A stretch of 64,000 nucleotides of DNA from Volutella citrinella (taxonomy: Eukaryota; Ascomycota; Sordariomycetes; Hypocreales; Nectriaceae), in assembly GCA_034401135.1 (NCBI GenBank), contig JAWZSP010000006.1, positions 2,294,001 through 2,358,000 of the forward strand. The letters are read 5' to 3'. The position numbers and the translations under genes are program-made. Shown here in pieces: positions 12,625 through 24,800 of the stretch. Positions within the stretch are counted from its first letter, which is position 1. The number at the start of each line of letters is the position of its first letter. The notes below the pieces were generated by a model. The model saw only the letters and a program-made list of their open reading frames with translations. It had not been told where the DNA came from and did no database searches.

Positions 12625-13042
12625 CTAGGCCCCGTACTTCTTATCCTTGTCTTGGATGAAGAACTCCTTGCCAGTGGTATCTTTGTACTTGTCGCGGATA
12701 AAGTCGGAGATGGCCTCATCCTTTGCCTGCTCGGCTGCCGTCTCGTTGCTCTGATCGCCCTGGCCTAGGACCTTTTCCTGGAACATGTCGACGGCTACGA
12801 TGCTTTTGTCAGTGGTGGATTTGACGAGTGACAAGTGACGAGTGTTCGGAGGTCAATCATATGGGGGGGTCCGCACCCTTATCGAGGCCGTCTTCCTGCT
12901 GCTCGCCCTGGGCGCCGCCGCCGGCCATGCCGTTGAGCTTGTCCATGAAGCCGCCGCCGCTGCTGCCGCTGTTGCTTCCCTCCTGCTTGTTCTCGTCGTT
13001 TTTGGCGTTGTTACCGCTGGTAAGCTTGTTGACAAAGTCCAT
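12625..13042 (-). CDS. Small hydrophilic conserved fungal protein, stress-type
   Basis: Two exons on the minus strand, 13042-12877 and 12794-12625, joined by an 82-nt intron (donor GTGCGG, acceptor CGTAG), give 111 residues. The protein starts MDFVNKLTSGNN, has a Gly/Ser/Asn-rich middle with GGGFMDKLNGMAGGG, and ends in a charged half with GQGDQSNETAAEQAKDE and SDFIRDKYKDTTGKEFFI. It has no signal peptide, membrane segment or cysteine. I recognise the layout from small proteins widespread in filamentous ascomycetes, some labelled DNA-damage or stress responsive, but I cannot assign a biochemical role. The splice restores GLDKAVDMFQE across the junction, which supports the intron. A TATA-like element lies about 120 bp upstream. 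Confidence 0.75.
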
Positions 13043-14285
13043 CTTGGGCGGGTCTTCTGAACAAAAAGGTAGTGAGGGATGGATGGTTTGCTTGGCTCGA
13101 TGAAAGGCGGTTTAATTAAAGACCTAGGCTAATGAGATAGCCCCCGACGCCAGAGCTGCGAGTATTTATACCGCAACCGAGTCCCCGTCACAAAAACCGG
13201 CTTGTGCTAATGCGATGAGCGGCAGACGAGGCGGGGTCGACGGGCTCCATTACGTCGTTCCAGCGCACGCGATGGCCAAGTCGGTGCTCGAGGGTACAGG
13301 CGTAACGCAGTAATGGCGAGTGCCGGACCACTGACGCAATGCCACGGGATGCGGGACAGGGCCTAGGCCAGGGTCGAGATGGGCAGGACGAGCTGAAGTG
13401 CCGTGGGACGCACACGAGACGAGCGTGGATGGTGGGTGCGATAGGTTGGACGGGTGAGTCGAGCCCACCCAAGTGACGTCGAAGCGTACGGCTATTGGCC
13501 AGGGGGGCGATAAGCTGCGAGCCTGCGCGAGGGAGTGAGGGGTGCTAATGCAGATGATGCACCGGCGTCTCCATGGTTCTTGGAGTTGGCAGTACTACAT
13601 CCACGCGCTGAGGGTGTAGTACGTCGTAATCCGTAATCGACCAAGAGATGATCATTGTCTGGTCCCCGAGAATAATCCATGACGGCCACGCTCTGGGTCC
13701 CATGTATCTCGGCCAGTAATCGTCAGTATCCGCGATGCCACAGATGATGGTTTGGCCAATACATTGCTTTGGTTTGGTTTCCACTCTTTGCGAGTGAGCA
13801 ACGTACAATTGGGGCCCTCATGAGCTTACGCCCACTTGCCAGGGCAGCAGCCTCCAGCCACAGCAGCGGGGACTTCAGAGGCCGCTCGCAGCCACAACGA
13901 GCAGCCAGCCACAGCGGGGATTGATGAGCAGGAGCTACCTCCCACTCCGGCCAACTAATTGCCAGGCACCATAGCGGGGTCGCCGTAGCGCACTAATAAG
14001 GTCTTCCAGCGATGAGTCGAACGAGGTGGGGGCTCTGCTACGCCGAGTGACTGATGCGCCCAACTGCGCCCACCCACAATGACGCATCACACGATGCGAC
14101 GACGTTGAAAAGCTCTGCTTCCGGCCATTATCCTCATCTTTGCTTTCATCGGGACCTTCTAGAGTAGCAGCATCAGCAGCAGCATCGACTTGCTCGCCTT
14201 ATAGCGTCGCGGACATCGGGTCGTCCCGCAATCACGATCCATCCCCATCCCCATCCCGTCGCGACCCCATCACCAGTTGCCAGCC
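13043..14285. other. Divergent intergenic region between the small stress-type gene and Vms1
   Basis: This 1.2-kb region must hold both promoters. No gene is supported. Several cagcagcc/agccacagc-type short repeats occur near 13840-13920 without a clear period. Confidence 0.6.
13163..13170 (-). promoter_or_regulatory. Putative TATA box of the small stress-type gene
   Basis: Reads TATAAATA on the minus strand, about 120 bp upstream of the ATG at 13042. Confidence 0.5.
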
Positions 14286-16285
14286 ATGGCCAAGAAGGAT
14301 GAGGATATTCTACGGAGGCCGCTCTACGGTATGTATACCACAGCACCAATGGCATGGCCTACGAAACGCCGGAGCTGACAAGACCTCCCCATTACACAGT
14401 CTACGATCTGCCGCCCGAGGTCCTCAACACGTTGACCCTCAAGTCCGACGCCGACGCCGCCGCCATTGCCGCCGCCGAAGCTGCGGAGCAATCCAACACC
14501 GAGAAACCCAGTGCCGAGACCAGTCTCGTGGGGACCCAGGCCTGCTCCCTCTGCGGGCTCACATTCACTACCCTCCTCGACCAGCGAAGCCACCTCAAGT
14601 CCGACCTACATCACTACAACCTAAAACAGAAGCTACGAGGCCAGAAGCCGGTGACAGAAATCGAGTTCGAGAAGCTTGTCGAAAACCTCGATGAGTCGCT
14701 GTCGGGCTCGGACTCGGATGACACCGAAGATGACGACGACACGACACGACCGGAGTCTACCCTCACAGCTCTGCTGAAGAAGCAGGCGAGGCTGGCCGAC
14801 AAGCGAGACGACTCTGGCGGAGCCGACGAGGAGGAGGATGCTGCCAGGAAGAACCGGGGGAAACCCCCTCTGATCTGGTTCAGCTCCCCCGTGCTGCCCG
14901 AGAACACCTACTTTGGAATGTACAGAGCCATTCTGACGGGCGAGGAGCAGCGGAACGCGGACCTGGCCGAGGTGGTGAGGAAGAAGCAAGTTGCCCCCAT
15001 TTCCATGCCCAAGGTTGGCAAGGACGGCATCCTGCCTGAGATAGCCTACAAGGGCCCTCACATCTTCCTCTGCATGATTGGCGGTGGCCACTTTGCCGCC
15101 ATGGTCGTCTCCCTGGCCCCCCGGCCGACAAAGGGCGGCACCACGATGAACCGCGAGGCCACCGTGCTCGCCCACAAGACCTTTCACCGATATACGACTC
15201 GACGGAAGCAGGGTGGCTCGCAGTCGGCCAACGACAATGCAAAGGGTGCTGCGCACTCTGCCGGTTCGACCCTTCGACGGTACAACGAGCAGGCACTGGT
15301 CGACGATGTCCGAAACCTGCTGGAGGACTGGAAGGCCTTGCTGGATACCTCGGAGCTGCTCTTCATCCGAGCCACCGGGTCCACGAACCGAAGGACGCTG
15401 TTCGGCCCCTACGACGGCCAGGTATTGAAGCACAACGATACGCGGCTAAGGGGGTTTCCGTTTAGCACGAGGAGAGCTACGCAGAACGAGCTGATGCGGT
15501 CCTTCATCGAGCTGACACGGCTCAAAGTCCGAGAGATTGACCCCAGCAAGGAGCCCAGCAAGGAGACGGAGCCTGCAACACCGGCCAAGACTCCGGAGCC
15601 GAAACCGTCAAAGCCAAAGTTGACCGAGGAGGAGGAGACGGCGCTGCTCCATACATCACAACTGCAGGCATTCACCCGCAGATCAAAGGTCCCCGCCCTC
15701 CTATCCTACCTCAAGAACAACACCGTCAGCGCCGACTTCGAGTTCCAACCCGCGGAGCAGAACTACCATGCGCCGCGGCCGCTCCACCTCGCTGCAGCGC
15801 AGAACTCGGCGCCGCTCGTAATCGGCCTACTGGTCCGTGGGGACGCCGACCCAACGCTCAAGAACCGCGAGGGAAAGACGCCGTTCGAGCTGGCCGGCGA
15901 CCGTGCGACGCGGGATGCGTTCCGTGTGGCGCGCTCGGAGCTCGGCGAGGCCAAGTGGGCGTGGGACGAGGCGCGGGTCCCGCCCGCCATGACCAAGGCC
16001 GACGCGGACCGCCGCGACGAGCGGGAGAAGAAGGAGGCAGACCAGAAGGAGGCCGATCGGCGGCGCGCTGAGGAGGAGCGGCTACGGACCGAGGGGCCCA
16101 AGGTGACGGACAGCCGGAGGGCCAGGGGCGGCAACACGCTGGCCGCCGGGCTGGCCAAGACTCCACAGGAGCGGCGTGAGGAGGAGGCGCGGGGCCTGAC
16201 GCCGGAGATGAGGACTCGACTAGAGCGGGAACGGAGGGCCAGGGCCGCGGAGGAACGGCTCAAGAGAATGCAGGGAGGCGGCTGA
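14286..16285 (+). CDS. vms1: Vms1/ANKZF1, peptidyl-tRNA hydrolase of ribosome quality control
   Basis: Exon 1 (14286-14328) encodes MAKKDEDILRRPLY and is spliced by a 71-nt intron to exon 2 (14400-16285), which restores VYDLPPEVLNTLTL, the usual Vms1 start; 642 residues. Domains in order: a C2H2 zinc finger (CSLCGLTF, from about residue 63), an acidic stretch, the VLRF1 release-factor-like domain (about 190-345) with the GGSQ motif that carries the catalytic Gln (about 289), ankyrin repeats (RPLHLAAAQN from about 474), and a basic C-terminal helix. That helix contains RERRARAAEER, an exact fit to the p97/Cdc48-binding VIM pattern R-x5-AA-x2-R. The protein frees stalled nascent chains from tRNA on 60S subunits and protects mitochondria. 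All key elements are intact. Starting at the in-frame ATG at 14354 would lose the conserved N terminus. Confidence 0.93.
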
Positions 16286-16963
16286 ACATCTGAGAGTTTC
16301 CCCTCAGCGAGATGAATCCGAATTCCGAAATTAATAGCGTAGACGACTAGCCAAGTCCAACTGCTCGAAGCCATTTTCCCCACCCCTGTTCGCTTCCCCG
16401 GGTCCCTTTGCAGACATGACCGACGAACCCCCTATATGCACGAGTAGCCCCACGACGATATCACGACGTGGCGCGCGAATGAGGGATGGCGTATGGCGCC
16501 GGGGTTCTGGACTATTGGCCCTTGTCCCTTCTTGACGGGGTTGCTGGGGATCTGCCCGAGTGGCGATATATCCGAGCATCTACACGTGGTTAGAGCGCTA
16601 TATCATCAGGCGAATAAGTCAACCCCCCTGGGAGAGGGCCTGGTGATATGGGCAAGGCTGGCTGGCCCATGGATCGTTGAGCCGGGTTGGCATCAAAGGG
16701 GGCAAGGGGCGGGAATGCCTTGACATATTGTCCGTGCTTGAATGTGAAAATTGTGGAACTCTTCATAACTCGACAGGGGGCGGCGGATGCAGAATACATC
16801 CCAATGACTCCATGAACATGAATGACTGTGAAAGAGAACTGACGAGGCTGGGGTGAACTAAGACCAGGGGGTTGCTATGTATGAGCTGGATCAAGGGCTA
16901 GGGTCTAGGCCTCTCATTCATGATTTGCTACTGCGGTGCGCTGAGGCCAACCGTTTGATGGTC
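16286..16963. other. Convergent 3' intergenic region
   Basis: This lies between the 3' ends of Vms1 and the ankyrin gene. I see no gene or repeat. Confidence 0.65.
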
Positions 16964-19111
16964 TCAGGCCGACTCGGGGGCTGCATCTCCAGATCTCGGG
17001 AGCTTTGCTTCCAGCTGCGTCGCCCACTTCTCCCACTTCCCTCCTCGAGACTTGGCAATGTCAAGTGGTGTGCGGCCGTTGATGTCCTTCCTCTGCGGAT
17101 CGGCTCCAGCCTCGACGAACAGCTTGGCAATGTCGAACTTCTCCTCCTCGACAGCTTTGTGCAGCGGCGTCCGTACCTCGTTGCCGTTCGAGTCTTGGCA
17201 GGGCAGCTTCGGGTCTGCCTTTGCAGCCAGAAGAATCTGGACCAGCTCGGTGTTGCCGCAGCTAATGGCCCAGTGCAAGACGCTGTCGCCGTCGCTGTTC
17301 CTGGCATCGACGTTGGCGCCGGCCTTGATGATCTCCTTCGCGAATGGGGTGTAATATTCCGCGGCCAGGGATGGCAGTACGGGATAGAACTTTCCTGTTG
17401 GGAAGCAGTTAGATGTGGGAAGTTGGAGAGTAGTATGGGGACTTGGGATGGGTGTGCGCACCGCTCTCGATGTAGACCGTGTCTGGACTTGCCCCGTGCT
17501 CTAAGATGAACTTCAACATGGGCAGAGACTCCCTACGGCGCGTGGCAAAGTACAGGGCGGTTATGTCCCTGGGCGTCGGGATGCCGCACTGGTTTAGGAT
17601 GATATGGTGGTAGGGAATTGACTTGTCAAGGCCGTCCCATGTCGATAGTGGCAAGTAGGCGTTGATATCGGCGCCGTGCTGCAGCAAAAGGGCCACAGCT
17701 TCCGTACTCCTCCGAGCCACGGCGACGTGGATGGGTTGTAAGCCTAGGACCTCATGTTAGCACTCGTGTTCTGGTCGAGCGGCGATGGAGGCATGCCGTT
17801 GTCAGACGCCGAGGCGTCAAAGCCTTCTTCCAACAAGAGCTTCAGCGGGCCAAGGTGTGGCTGGTCGTCCACCAGGGCATGGTGCAGCAGGAAGGGGCCG
17901 TTCTTGCACCCGTCCAGACGCTTTGATAAGGCCTGGAAGACGGTTCTTGTGTCGTCGTCGCCACTCTGGAGCAATACCTTCCATTCCTCGCCCGTTCGGA
18001 AGTTTCCCAACTGTGCGCCTCGCGCAACTAGGAGTTTGGCAACGTCCCAAGACTGTTGCTCCAGCGCCAGCTGGCACGGCGTCTGGCCTTTCTCGCTCTT
18101 TATGTTGATGCTTGCGCCGTGCTCGATCAATATCTGTGCCACCTGGCTATCGTTGAACTTGGCGCACAGGTGCAGGGCTGTCAGTCCGTCCTGGAAGCGG
18201 CGGGATGCGGGCACCCCGCTCCGTAACAACTCGTTAACCAGCAAATAATCCCCATCCGTCACGGCATCGGCCAGGTTCCGTGGAGGGCTTCTAGGCTGTG
18301 GCGTTTTGGATTCATCCGGCGTCGTGGTCGCCTCAGAACGCCCATCGTCTCTGCTGAATGTCAGTATCCATTCATGTCTCGAATTGGGGAAGGACTGCAA
18401 GGGAGGCTGACATGTCTACAATCGGAGGCAGCTCATCTGGCACAGTAGCAACCTCCAGCTTGTCCATGTAGAGCCGCAGCGGGAGCCCCGCATCGGTCTG
18501 CAAATCAGTCAGGTCTTGCGCGCTCTCTACCTGCGTGAGGCTCATCATGTCGTCGTCGAGTTGCCGCCGCAGCTGCTGGGGGCTCTTGTGCTTCAGCGCC
18601 TTAATCTTCTCCCCGCTCGTGCCAGTCAAGTGCCTGGGTATCCCGTCAGTAAGAGTCTGTGCCCAAGAGCCCGGATAACCCACCCTGTCAATGTCACGAC
18701 GGCCAGTACCAGGTCAGACTTGCTGTCCCGTAGCTTGGATTTGCGTGAGCGGATCTCGCTCTTCTGCCAGACCCAACGGCTTGTTGAGCTGATGGCCCAA
18801 AGCGGACTCCGACGGCTTGAGGCGAATGGCTGGAGAAGTATCTCTAGCGACTGCATGGTTTTGGTACATGTCTCGACGCCCGCGCCCACCGGCTGCACGA
18901 GGGCGGCGTCCTTGGCCTCGACGTGGTTTGCTGTGAGTAGGAGTGAGACAGAAGCGAGGATTCCCTCGAGATTCTCCATCTCGTCTCGGAGATCTGCGAT
19001 ATCGGTTGGAGCATCGCGAATGTCGGCGATGAGTTCCCTGAGTCCTTTGGCGGTCGCTGCCCCCAGGGTGATGAGGCCAGCGACGCCGCTGATGACAGAA
19101 AGGGGATCCAT
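16964..19111 (-). CDS. Helo-like N-terminal domain plus ankyrin-repeat protein
   Basis: Five exons on the minus strand: 19111-18684, 18633-18412, 18350-17797, 17743-17462, 17394-16964; phases close to 638 residues. The N terminus MDPLSVISGVAGLITLGAAT, followed by a helical stretch of about 140 residues, is the signature of fungal helo-like/STAND-associated N-terminal domains, relatives of the HET-s cell-death domain. From about residue 235 onward come ankyrin repeats (DGLTALHLCAKFNDSQVAQ, KGQTPCQLALE, LQPIHVAVARR, DGDSVLHWAIS, RTPLHKAVEEEKFDIAKLF, GRTPLDIAKS). No nucleotide-binding domain lies between them. Intron 2 ends at a NAGNAG acceptor (18351-18355). Intron 3 only keeps the frame and the ankyrin consensus if it is a GC-AG intron (17796-17744). 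The ATG at 19111 was chosen over an upstream GTG. A role in recognition or programmed cell death is inference from architecture. Confidence 0.8.
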
Positions 19112-20126
19112 CAAGCCAGCCACCTATTATAGCGACCTGCTAATACCGCAAGAACGGAGGATGTTTGTTTCCAAACGTTGAGTTCAAACTCCTCAATGAT
19201 GGTGAGAATTATTCCATTTGTGAGGAGGGGGCGGAGTATCCTGGCAGTGCGAACCGGGGTGTGTTCCGCAGCCCATCTTGTCAGCCGCGCCTTAGCTGCT
19301 GCGTCAGAGCTGAGAAACGCATACATGCTGGTGTGCCTAGTCGGAAGATACATTCCGAGAGACAGAAATCCGATATTGGCAGGATTGAAGACCACATTGG
19401 GCCCGTTGCAGGCGATACTCGTAGACTCGCGATACAGACTCCGGGTCAATACCCTGCTGTCGTGTGGGTATTGGCAACCCTCGTCTGCGGGCCTGCACAT
19501 GCCCACTGCAACGAGGCCTCCAGAGGCTGACAGTCAGTAGAAGCCGGGCCTCCCCACGATGAGTGTCGGCGCTGGGAATGTGCAGCGTGGGGACATCGGT
19601 TGACTTGAAGGTGTATTAAATCCGCAATTGCTATTCCCGACGAGGTCTCTGACGCGACTCAGCGTGTTTTCTATCGTGCGAGTCAGTATCCGCACTGTCG
19701 GTCGTCGTAGGGTAAGAACAACCCATCAGAAAGGCAATCACTGATTCAATCATGAAAACTGAATGCCAGAAAGGTAGGGCCCAAGTTCCAAGGTCGCTTA
19801 CGCTCTCGGTCCATCTTATTTTATTTGTCAAGAACCAAAACCTATTCATCGGCATCAAGGGTGTACAGGAGATGTGGTCATTGGTTGCAAGTATAGAACC
19901 CAGAAGACATCTAGAAGCAACCAACTCCTATGCAGCAACAGAAGAACAGCAAGCCCGAGAACTCGAACAGTACTGACCAACAGAAAACCCCATTGCAGCT
20001 GAAGTAGTACAGACAGAAATGATCCAACTCCCTGTGGCAGGTTACACACTCGACTACCCAGCCTTCAGACTGTATCAAATCAATCATAACCTCATAAGTC
20101 ATAATCATCGCATAGCACGGCCATGG
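19112..20126. other. Gene-free interval
   Basis: A minus-strand frame (about 19500-19111, some 130 codons) abuts the helo-like gene and has mildly protein-like composition, but no domain, no promoter signal and no spliceable continuation, so I do not call it. The rest holds nothing I recognise. Confidence 0.5.
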
Positions 20127-20582
20127 CTAAAAGCCCAGGTCCATTGCATCGCCCCAATACATGTCTTCCTCACCAATGTCCATCGGATCTCCCAGATCGG
20201 ACCACATCCGTCTCAACCCAGCCCTTCCGAGGCCATGGTTCGCCTGGCCAAGACTGACGCACAGTCTGCCAAACCGCGCAATCAAGTCATCTTCAGACAC
20301 GCAATCCATGCCGACGAGCCATGCCTCTGGGGCTGCCTCCAGGTGCACTCGCAGCGACATGTCGGGCAAAACGGACACACCGACTGCGAGGTCCCGGGGC
20401 AGCCCTGGGGCAGCGGGTTGCGGCACACGTACGAGAATGAAACCGCCAGAGGGGGGGTTGGACGCGGCTGTCGTGCTGTTGAGTGACAGCGGACTGGTCG
20501 TGTCGGGAGAAAGGATGCGAGAGAGAATGTGATTGACGAACTCTTGCTCAGGTGTGAACAGAATGTTGTCTTGAAAGAGCAT
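20127..20582 (-). CDS. Hypothetical small acidic protein, 151 residues
   Basis: A single exon runs from ATG (20582) to TAG (20127). The protein starts MLFQDNILFTPEQEFVNHIL and ends in an acidic stretch, SDLGDPMDIGEEDMYWGDAM. It has no signal peptide, no cysteine pair and no membrane segment, and I recognise no domain. Support for a real gene: a TATAAA element 90-95 bp upstream on the same strand, an even amino-acid composition unlike the surrounding shadow frames, and a reading frame that spans most of the local open sequence. It could still be the last exon of a longer gene, though I see no convincing upstream exon. Function unknown. Confidence 0.5.
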   Translation of the reverse strand: MLFQDNILFTPEQEFVNHILSRILSPDTTSPLSLNSTTAASNPPSGGFILVRVPQPAAPGLPRDLAVGVSVLPDMSLRVHLEAAPEAWLVGMDCVSEDDLIARFGRLCVSLGQANHGLGRAGLRRMWSDLGDPMDIGEEDMYWGDAMDLGF

Positions 20583-20671
20583 CCTTTAACGCAGACCTGG
20601 GGCAGCGGCCATGAATGGGAAAAGAGGGAACAACAGATACGCCCGAAACATCACAGGAAATGCGCCTCTCC

Positions 20672-20677
20672 TTTATA
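20672..20677 (-). promoter_or_regulatory. Putative TATA box of the 151-residue orphan
   Basis: The minus strand reads gaaTATAAAg, about 90 bp upstream of the ATG at 20582. Confidence 0.4.
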
Positions 20678-21833
20678 TTCTACACGGCTGATTCAGATTG
20701 ACAGCGATGCAAACGAATGCGCTACGTGATTCGCCAGCCTATCGCGTGGCGCAGTGATTGTCGTGATGCCATTTGCTCTCTTGCGCGCGGCTGCCTAAGA
20801 CTCGGTCGTGATTACGCCGCCGGTCGGCAAACCCACATCAACTAGCCGTTGAAGATAGCCTCATGTGACCAGCTGCATGCAGCTAGTTGTCGAGTAGCGC
20901 CCACTATTGTGTGATTATTCTCATCGCGATGCAGTTTCACTGCACGAGAAGCAGCGCACGGCGTGAATTCGAATGATGAAGGGCAAATCCGCCCCTGGGT
21001 CTCGAAGGCGGAGGGAGGGCTCATGGTGGGAGTTCGTCAAAGGTCGAAATGCACCATAAGGGACCCAGAGAGATCTGTCTGAAAGCAGATCTCTGAATGG
21101 GATACTTGAAAAAGCCGAGTATTTCTGGAAAGTTAGACAACGGGGAGGAAACATGCAACACTGGAAGAACGTTGCGAGAGCACCACCATACGGACGCCCA
21201 CCGACTTCGAATGGAAGGCAAAGAATCGATCCCGTCCGGTATAGTTGCCCGAGTGTTCCTAAGGATTGTTTGAAAGACGCTGAGCAGCAACAGTAGTTAC
21301 CTTGGTCCCAGGGCAGCTACATCAGCGGAGGCAAATATTGCCATTCGACTCTCGGTTTCGTGAATTGGCTCGCCCAAACACCAGCGGTTTGCAACTCAGG
21401 AATTGGTTAGAAGGGGCAACTCTGACAACAAAACATGCGCACAGAAAAGGCCGAAAGGACGAGACGACTGTACTCGTCTCTATTCCGTATCAGCTTGCCG
21501 GATCCCAAGTTCCCGCCCAGGAGACAATCTGGGCTCCGTAACATGGCCCCATCCACACCTGAATCGGAGAGTATCGCGTGCCTCCTCCTGCACACCTGTA
21601 TTGTTCGGCCGTCAACTGACATTCGTTTTAAAATTGCCATGCAAGAGTGAGGCAAGGTTTCAGCCGTAGACGTTTGGTGACGGAGCCACCGCCAAGTTAC
21701 CATCGGCAGTTGCGCACCACGGCATGCCACACTGCCAGAAGAAGTCAAGCGACTCGTCACAACTGACACTAGTAGCCATATCACCCGAGGACAGCCATGG
21801 CACCCACAAAAATGAAAAGAGAGTGACTAACAA

Positions 21834-21884
21834 GAATGAAGAATCGGAAAGACGAAAAGGAAAAAAAGAAAAAAGAAAAAAAAT
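21834..21884. repeat. A-rich polypurine tract
   Basis: About 50 bp of nearly pure purine (gaaaaggaaaaaaagaaaaaa type) ending at a ttcccggg palindrome. Low-complexity, no coding function. Confidence 0.8.
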
Positions 21885-24800
21885 TCCCGGGAAAAGCTGC
21901 CCCGTTCGTAGCTGAGCTCATGGAGTTTCAATGTACCCTTGGCCACGTTTGTCTTCGCGTTGGTTCACTTGAAAAGTCGCCCATCGCGAACTGGTTCGTT
22001 TGAGCCACCGAGGCTGGTGAAACCGTTAGGTCGACATCCTGCTCGGAGTGGTTGTGTTGCGTCTCTACTTGCGGCGGAGGCTTGGCCAGGCCGGATAGGA
22101 GAACACCATCGAGATGCGCCTCGTGGCGCGCCAACTGGCAATCCTCTTCCGACGCTGCCACATCCTCCGCGTATCTAAAATTACGATTTGTTTCCTCGGG
22201 GCGTCGGCTGCATCCTGATCCTGGGGGCCATGGGCTGGCGAGGCTATGGGAGCAACACAACACCGACAAACAAGGAGTCGGATCCCAGCCTTCTCCTCCA
22301 GGCGGGAGGAAAGGAATGGCAAAGCCACTTGCAACGTTGGGCAGCCAAACCAGGAAAGCCTACCGCCAACGTGCGTCTGCCCCCACCGGAAATAGCACAA
22401 AAACGGACGACCGTGACGGCCCTTCTGGCTCACATGGCTCCACGACCATCTGGCCTAGGCTGGGAGCTTGGGCAGCGGGGCAGAGGCCGCTCTCTGTACG
22501 TAGTACCTCCGGCTAGCAAATACGTCGTACAGAAGCATTCGGCGACGGAAAGGTCGGCAATACGGTTCAGCCAATACCGTGTAGAGTGCCATTGGCGTGA
22601 CTCAGGCGCGCCCGGCCGCATCAAAAAAAAGAAATGAAGAAGACTTGACGTTCCATGCCCTGACTGTTTCCATGCTGCGCTCTTCAGCACCCACCCCTGA
22701 AATGGCTTGAAGCAGCGCAGTTTTGTGTGGGGACCTGCAATATATTTTCCCCATCCGTGTCCGAATCACCAACTTGATGCTTGGCGATGGGCGGCAAAAA
22801 TTCCCGATATCTTCCACGATGCGCTTCAAGATCAGGAAAGACAAACTCAAAACAGAGTTGAATACATGCTTCAAACCCTAGAATGTTCGTATGGTTGCGA
22901 AAGCCGACTGATACAAGTTTGGACGGACTAGCATCTCGTCCAGCACGGCACATCTTTATCCGGCTAGTTGACAGCCAATGGACTAACCAGCTGCTGCTCG
23001 GCGGGAACACCGTGGAGAACGGCGTTTTCCAGTTGTTGCTACGTGGTAGGCGAATGTAGCAGGCTTTGGCCGCTGCCACCGCAACTCGAAACGCGAGCAT
23101 GGGTGAAGGCGCACGTGCCGGATCCTGGCCTGGCCATGTCCCGTTCTGTCTTGAGCCCCCTGTGACGGACGTAGATCCTGAGAGGGATCCCCTTGTCGGA
23201 GCTGGGCTGGCGCGAATCAATGGGGCTGCCCGTGCTTCTTGATCAGGGTTTGTGAGACAGCTTTGAGCAAGAATAGGCCAGTTGGCGGCTGCTGGGTCAT
23301 GGGGATGTGCCAGAACACGAGGTTCGACGGGAAGGAATGTGCCCGAGGCCAAAATCCGAAAACCCGCGCCGATGCCAAAATGAACAGGGCAATTCGAATG
23401 TCATTGATGAAGATAGGGGGTGGGTTGGTGTGTAAAGGTGCGGAGTTGAGGAGATGAGCTTGACGGTGGGAAACACCTTTCTGCCGTTGACTCCCACCGC
23501 AGGCCGACCGTTGGCGATAATAACCCGATGGAATTATAGCTTGCATCCAGACCTAAAATCTAGAAGCAGCGGCGATTTTTTAGTGGTAGACGCTGGCTCG
23601 CTGGGTCTGGGGACGGAGAATTTCGCTACGCAATAGGCGAGATGGCTAATAAGATGACCCTTCCCTGTCCAGTCCACGAAGGAGGTAACGGGCAGAGTGG
23701 ACAGGCAAAAGTAGCGACCGCTGGGACGGTGACTGGCACTGGGCGGGCGTAGGAAGACTAGAACAAATGTAGTGAATGAGCCGAGTATCCCAGAAACTGC
23801 CTTCTTTGTTTCGAGTCGCTACTTTGAGGCAGCAAGAGGTAGATTTGGCGGGCTTTCAGATTCAGGTGGCCATTTTCGGACACATGGCCGCCACATGATG
23901 GCTTCCAAACCTACCCTAAGTCCTGAGCTTGGTAGATTTTCAGCTGCACTGAAGCTGCACTGAATGCCGTGGTGGCCTCGGACTTGCTCTGGTGATCTCC
24001 TGCGAAGGTACTATTTCTGCAATTTGAAACCGGGAGCAAAAAATTTGAACCCAGTTGATGCATACGTGAGGTTCCCTTCGCTTCATGGCCATGCATGTTG
24101 AGGCGCCTTGTCTCGTCTGATGTGATCTTCTTGGACGGGTTGGCGCTTACGTGCAGTAGTGATCTGCCAAGCTACCTCTCGACACGATCTGCCGTCCATT
24201 CTTCTGGGCGAATCGTCATCCCAAAGACGGGGTAATGACATATGCGCCACGGGACAAGAGGTGTTCGGAGGTTTCGGGCGCAACGGCGATCGATTGGCGG
24301 ATTCCAAGAATCAAAACATGGTTTCGTTTTCCTGCCGCTTCTCCACGCACAGCGATTGGCTGCCCTGAGGTTGAAACGGACGGCGTCAGCTGAGCCCACA
24401 GGCTTGGCGTAGATTGCTCGCCAGTCAGGATGGCTGCTCGCTTCTAAATTTGTCGCCCACGCTCTGAGACCGTTTGCCCTGCATGGTTGGGCTGATGACC
24501 TTGTCGGCCAAGGTGCAAGCTCCATCGGTGTCCAAAGTCTAGGGATTTGGTCCCTCGCTTGTGCCCGTCTGATCTGTTCCGTCATCCTCTGTATGGCGAT
24601 TACTGTTCGTGACCCCAAATTAGACCGCTAGCCGACGAACTGGGCCCGTTCACTTTCACATTTGGCGGCGTGTATGGTGGACAATGACGTACGGAGCGGC
24701 CTCCGTAGGTACTGGGAAGGGGTAGGAAGTTGAACCGCTGAGGCGAAATTTGGTCTTCATGCCATTTCACACCACCACCTTGACAAGCCTAGAACGGACC

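Noticed and set aside
19111..19506. Minus-strand frame of about 130 codons touching the helo-like gene start
   Set aside because: Begins with GTG, has no domain I can name and no phase-compatible junction to the helo-like gene. It may be a decayed relic but is not supported.
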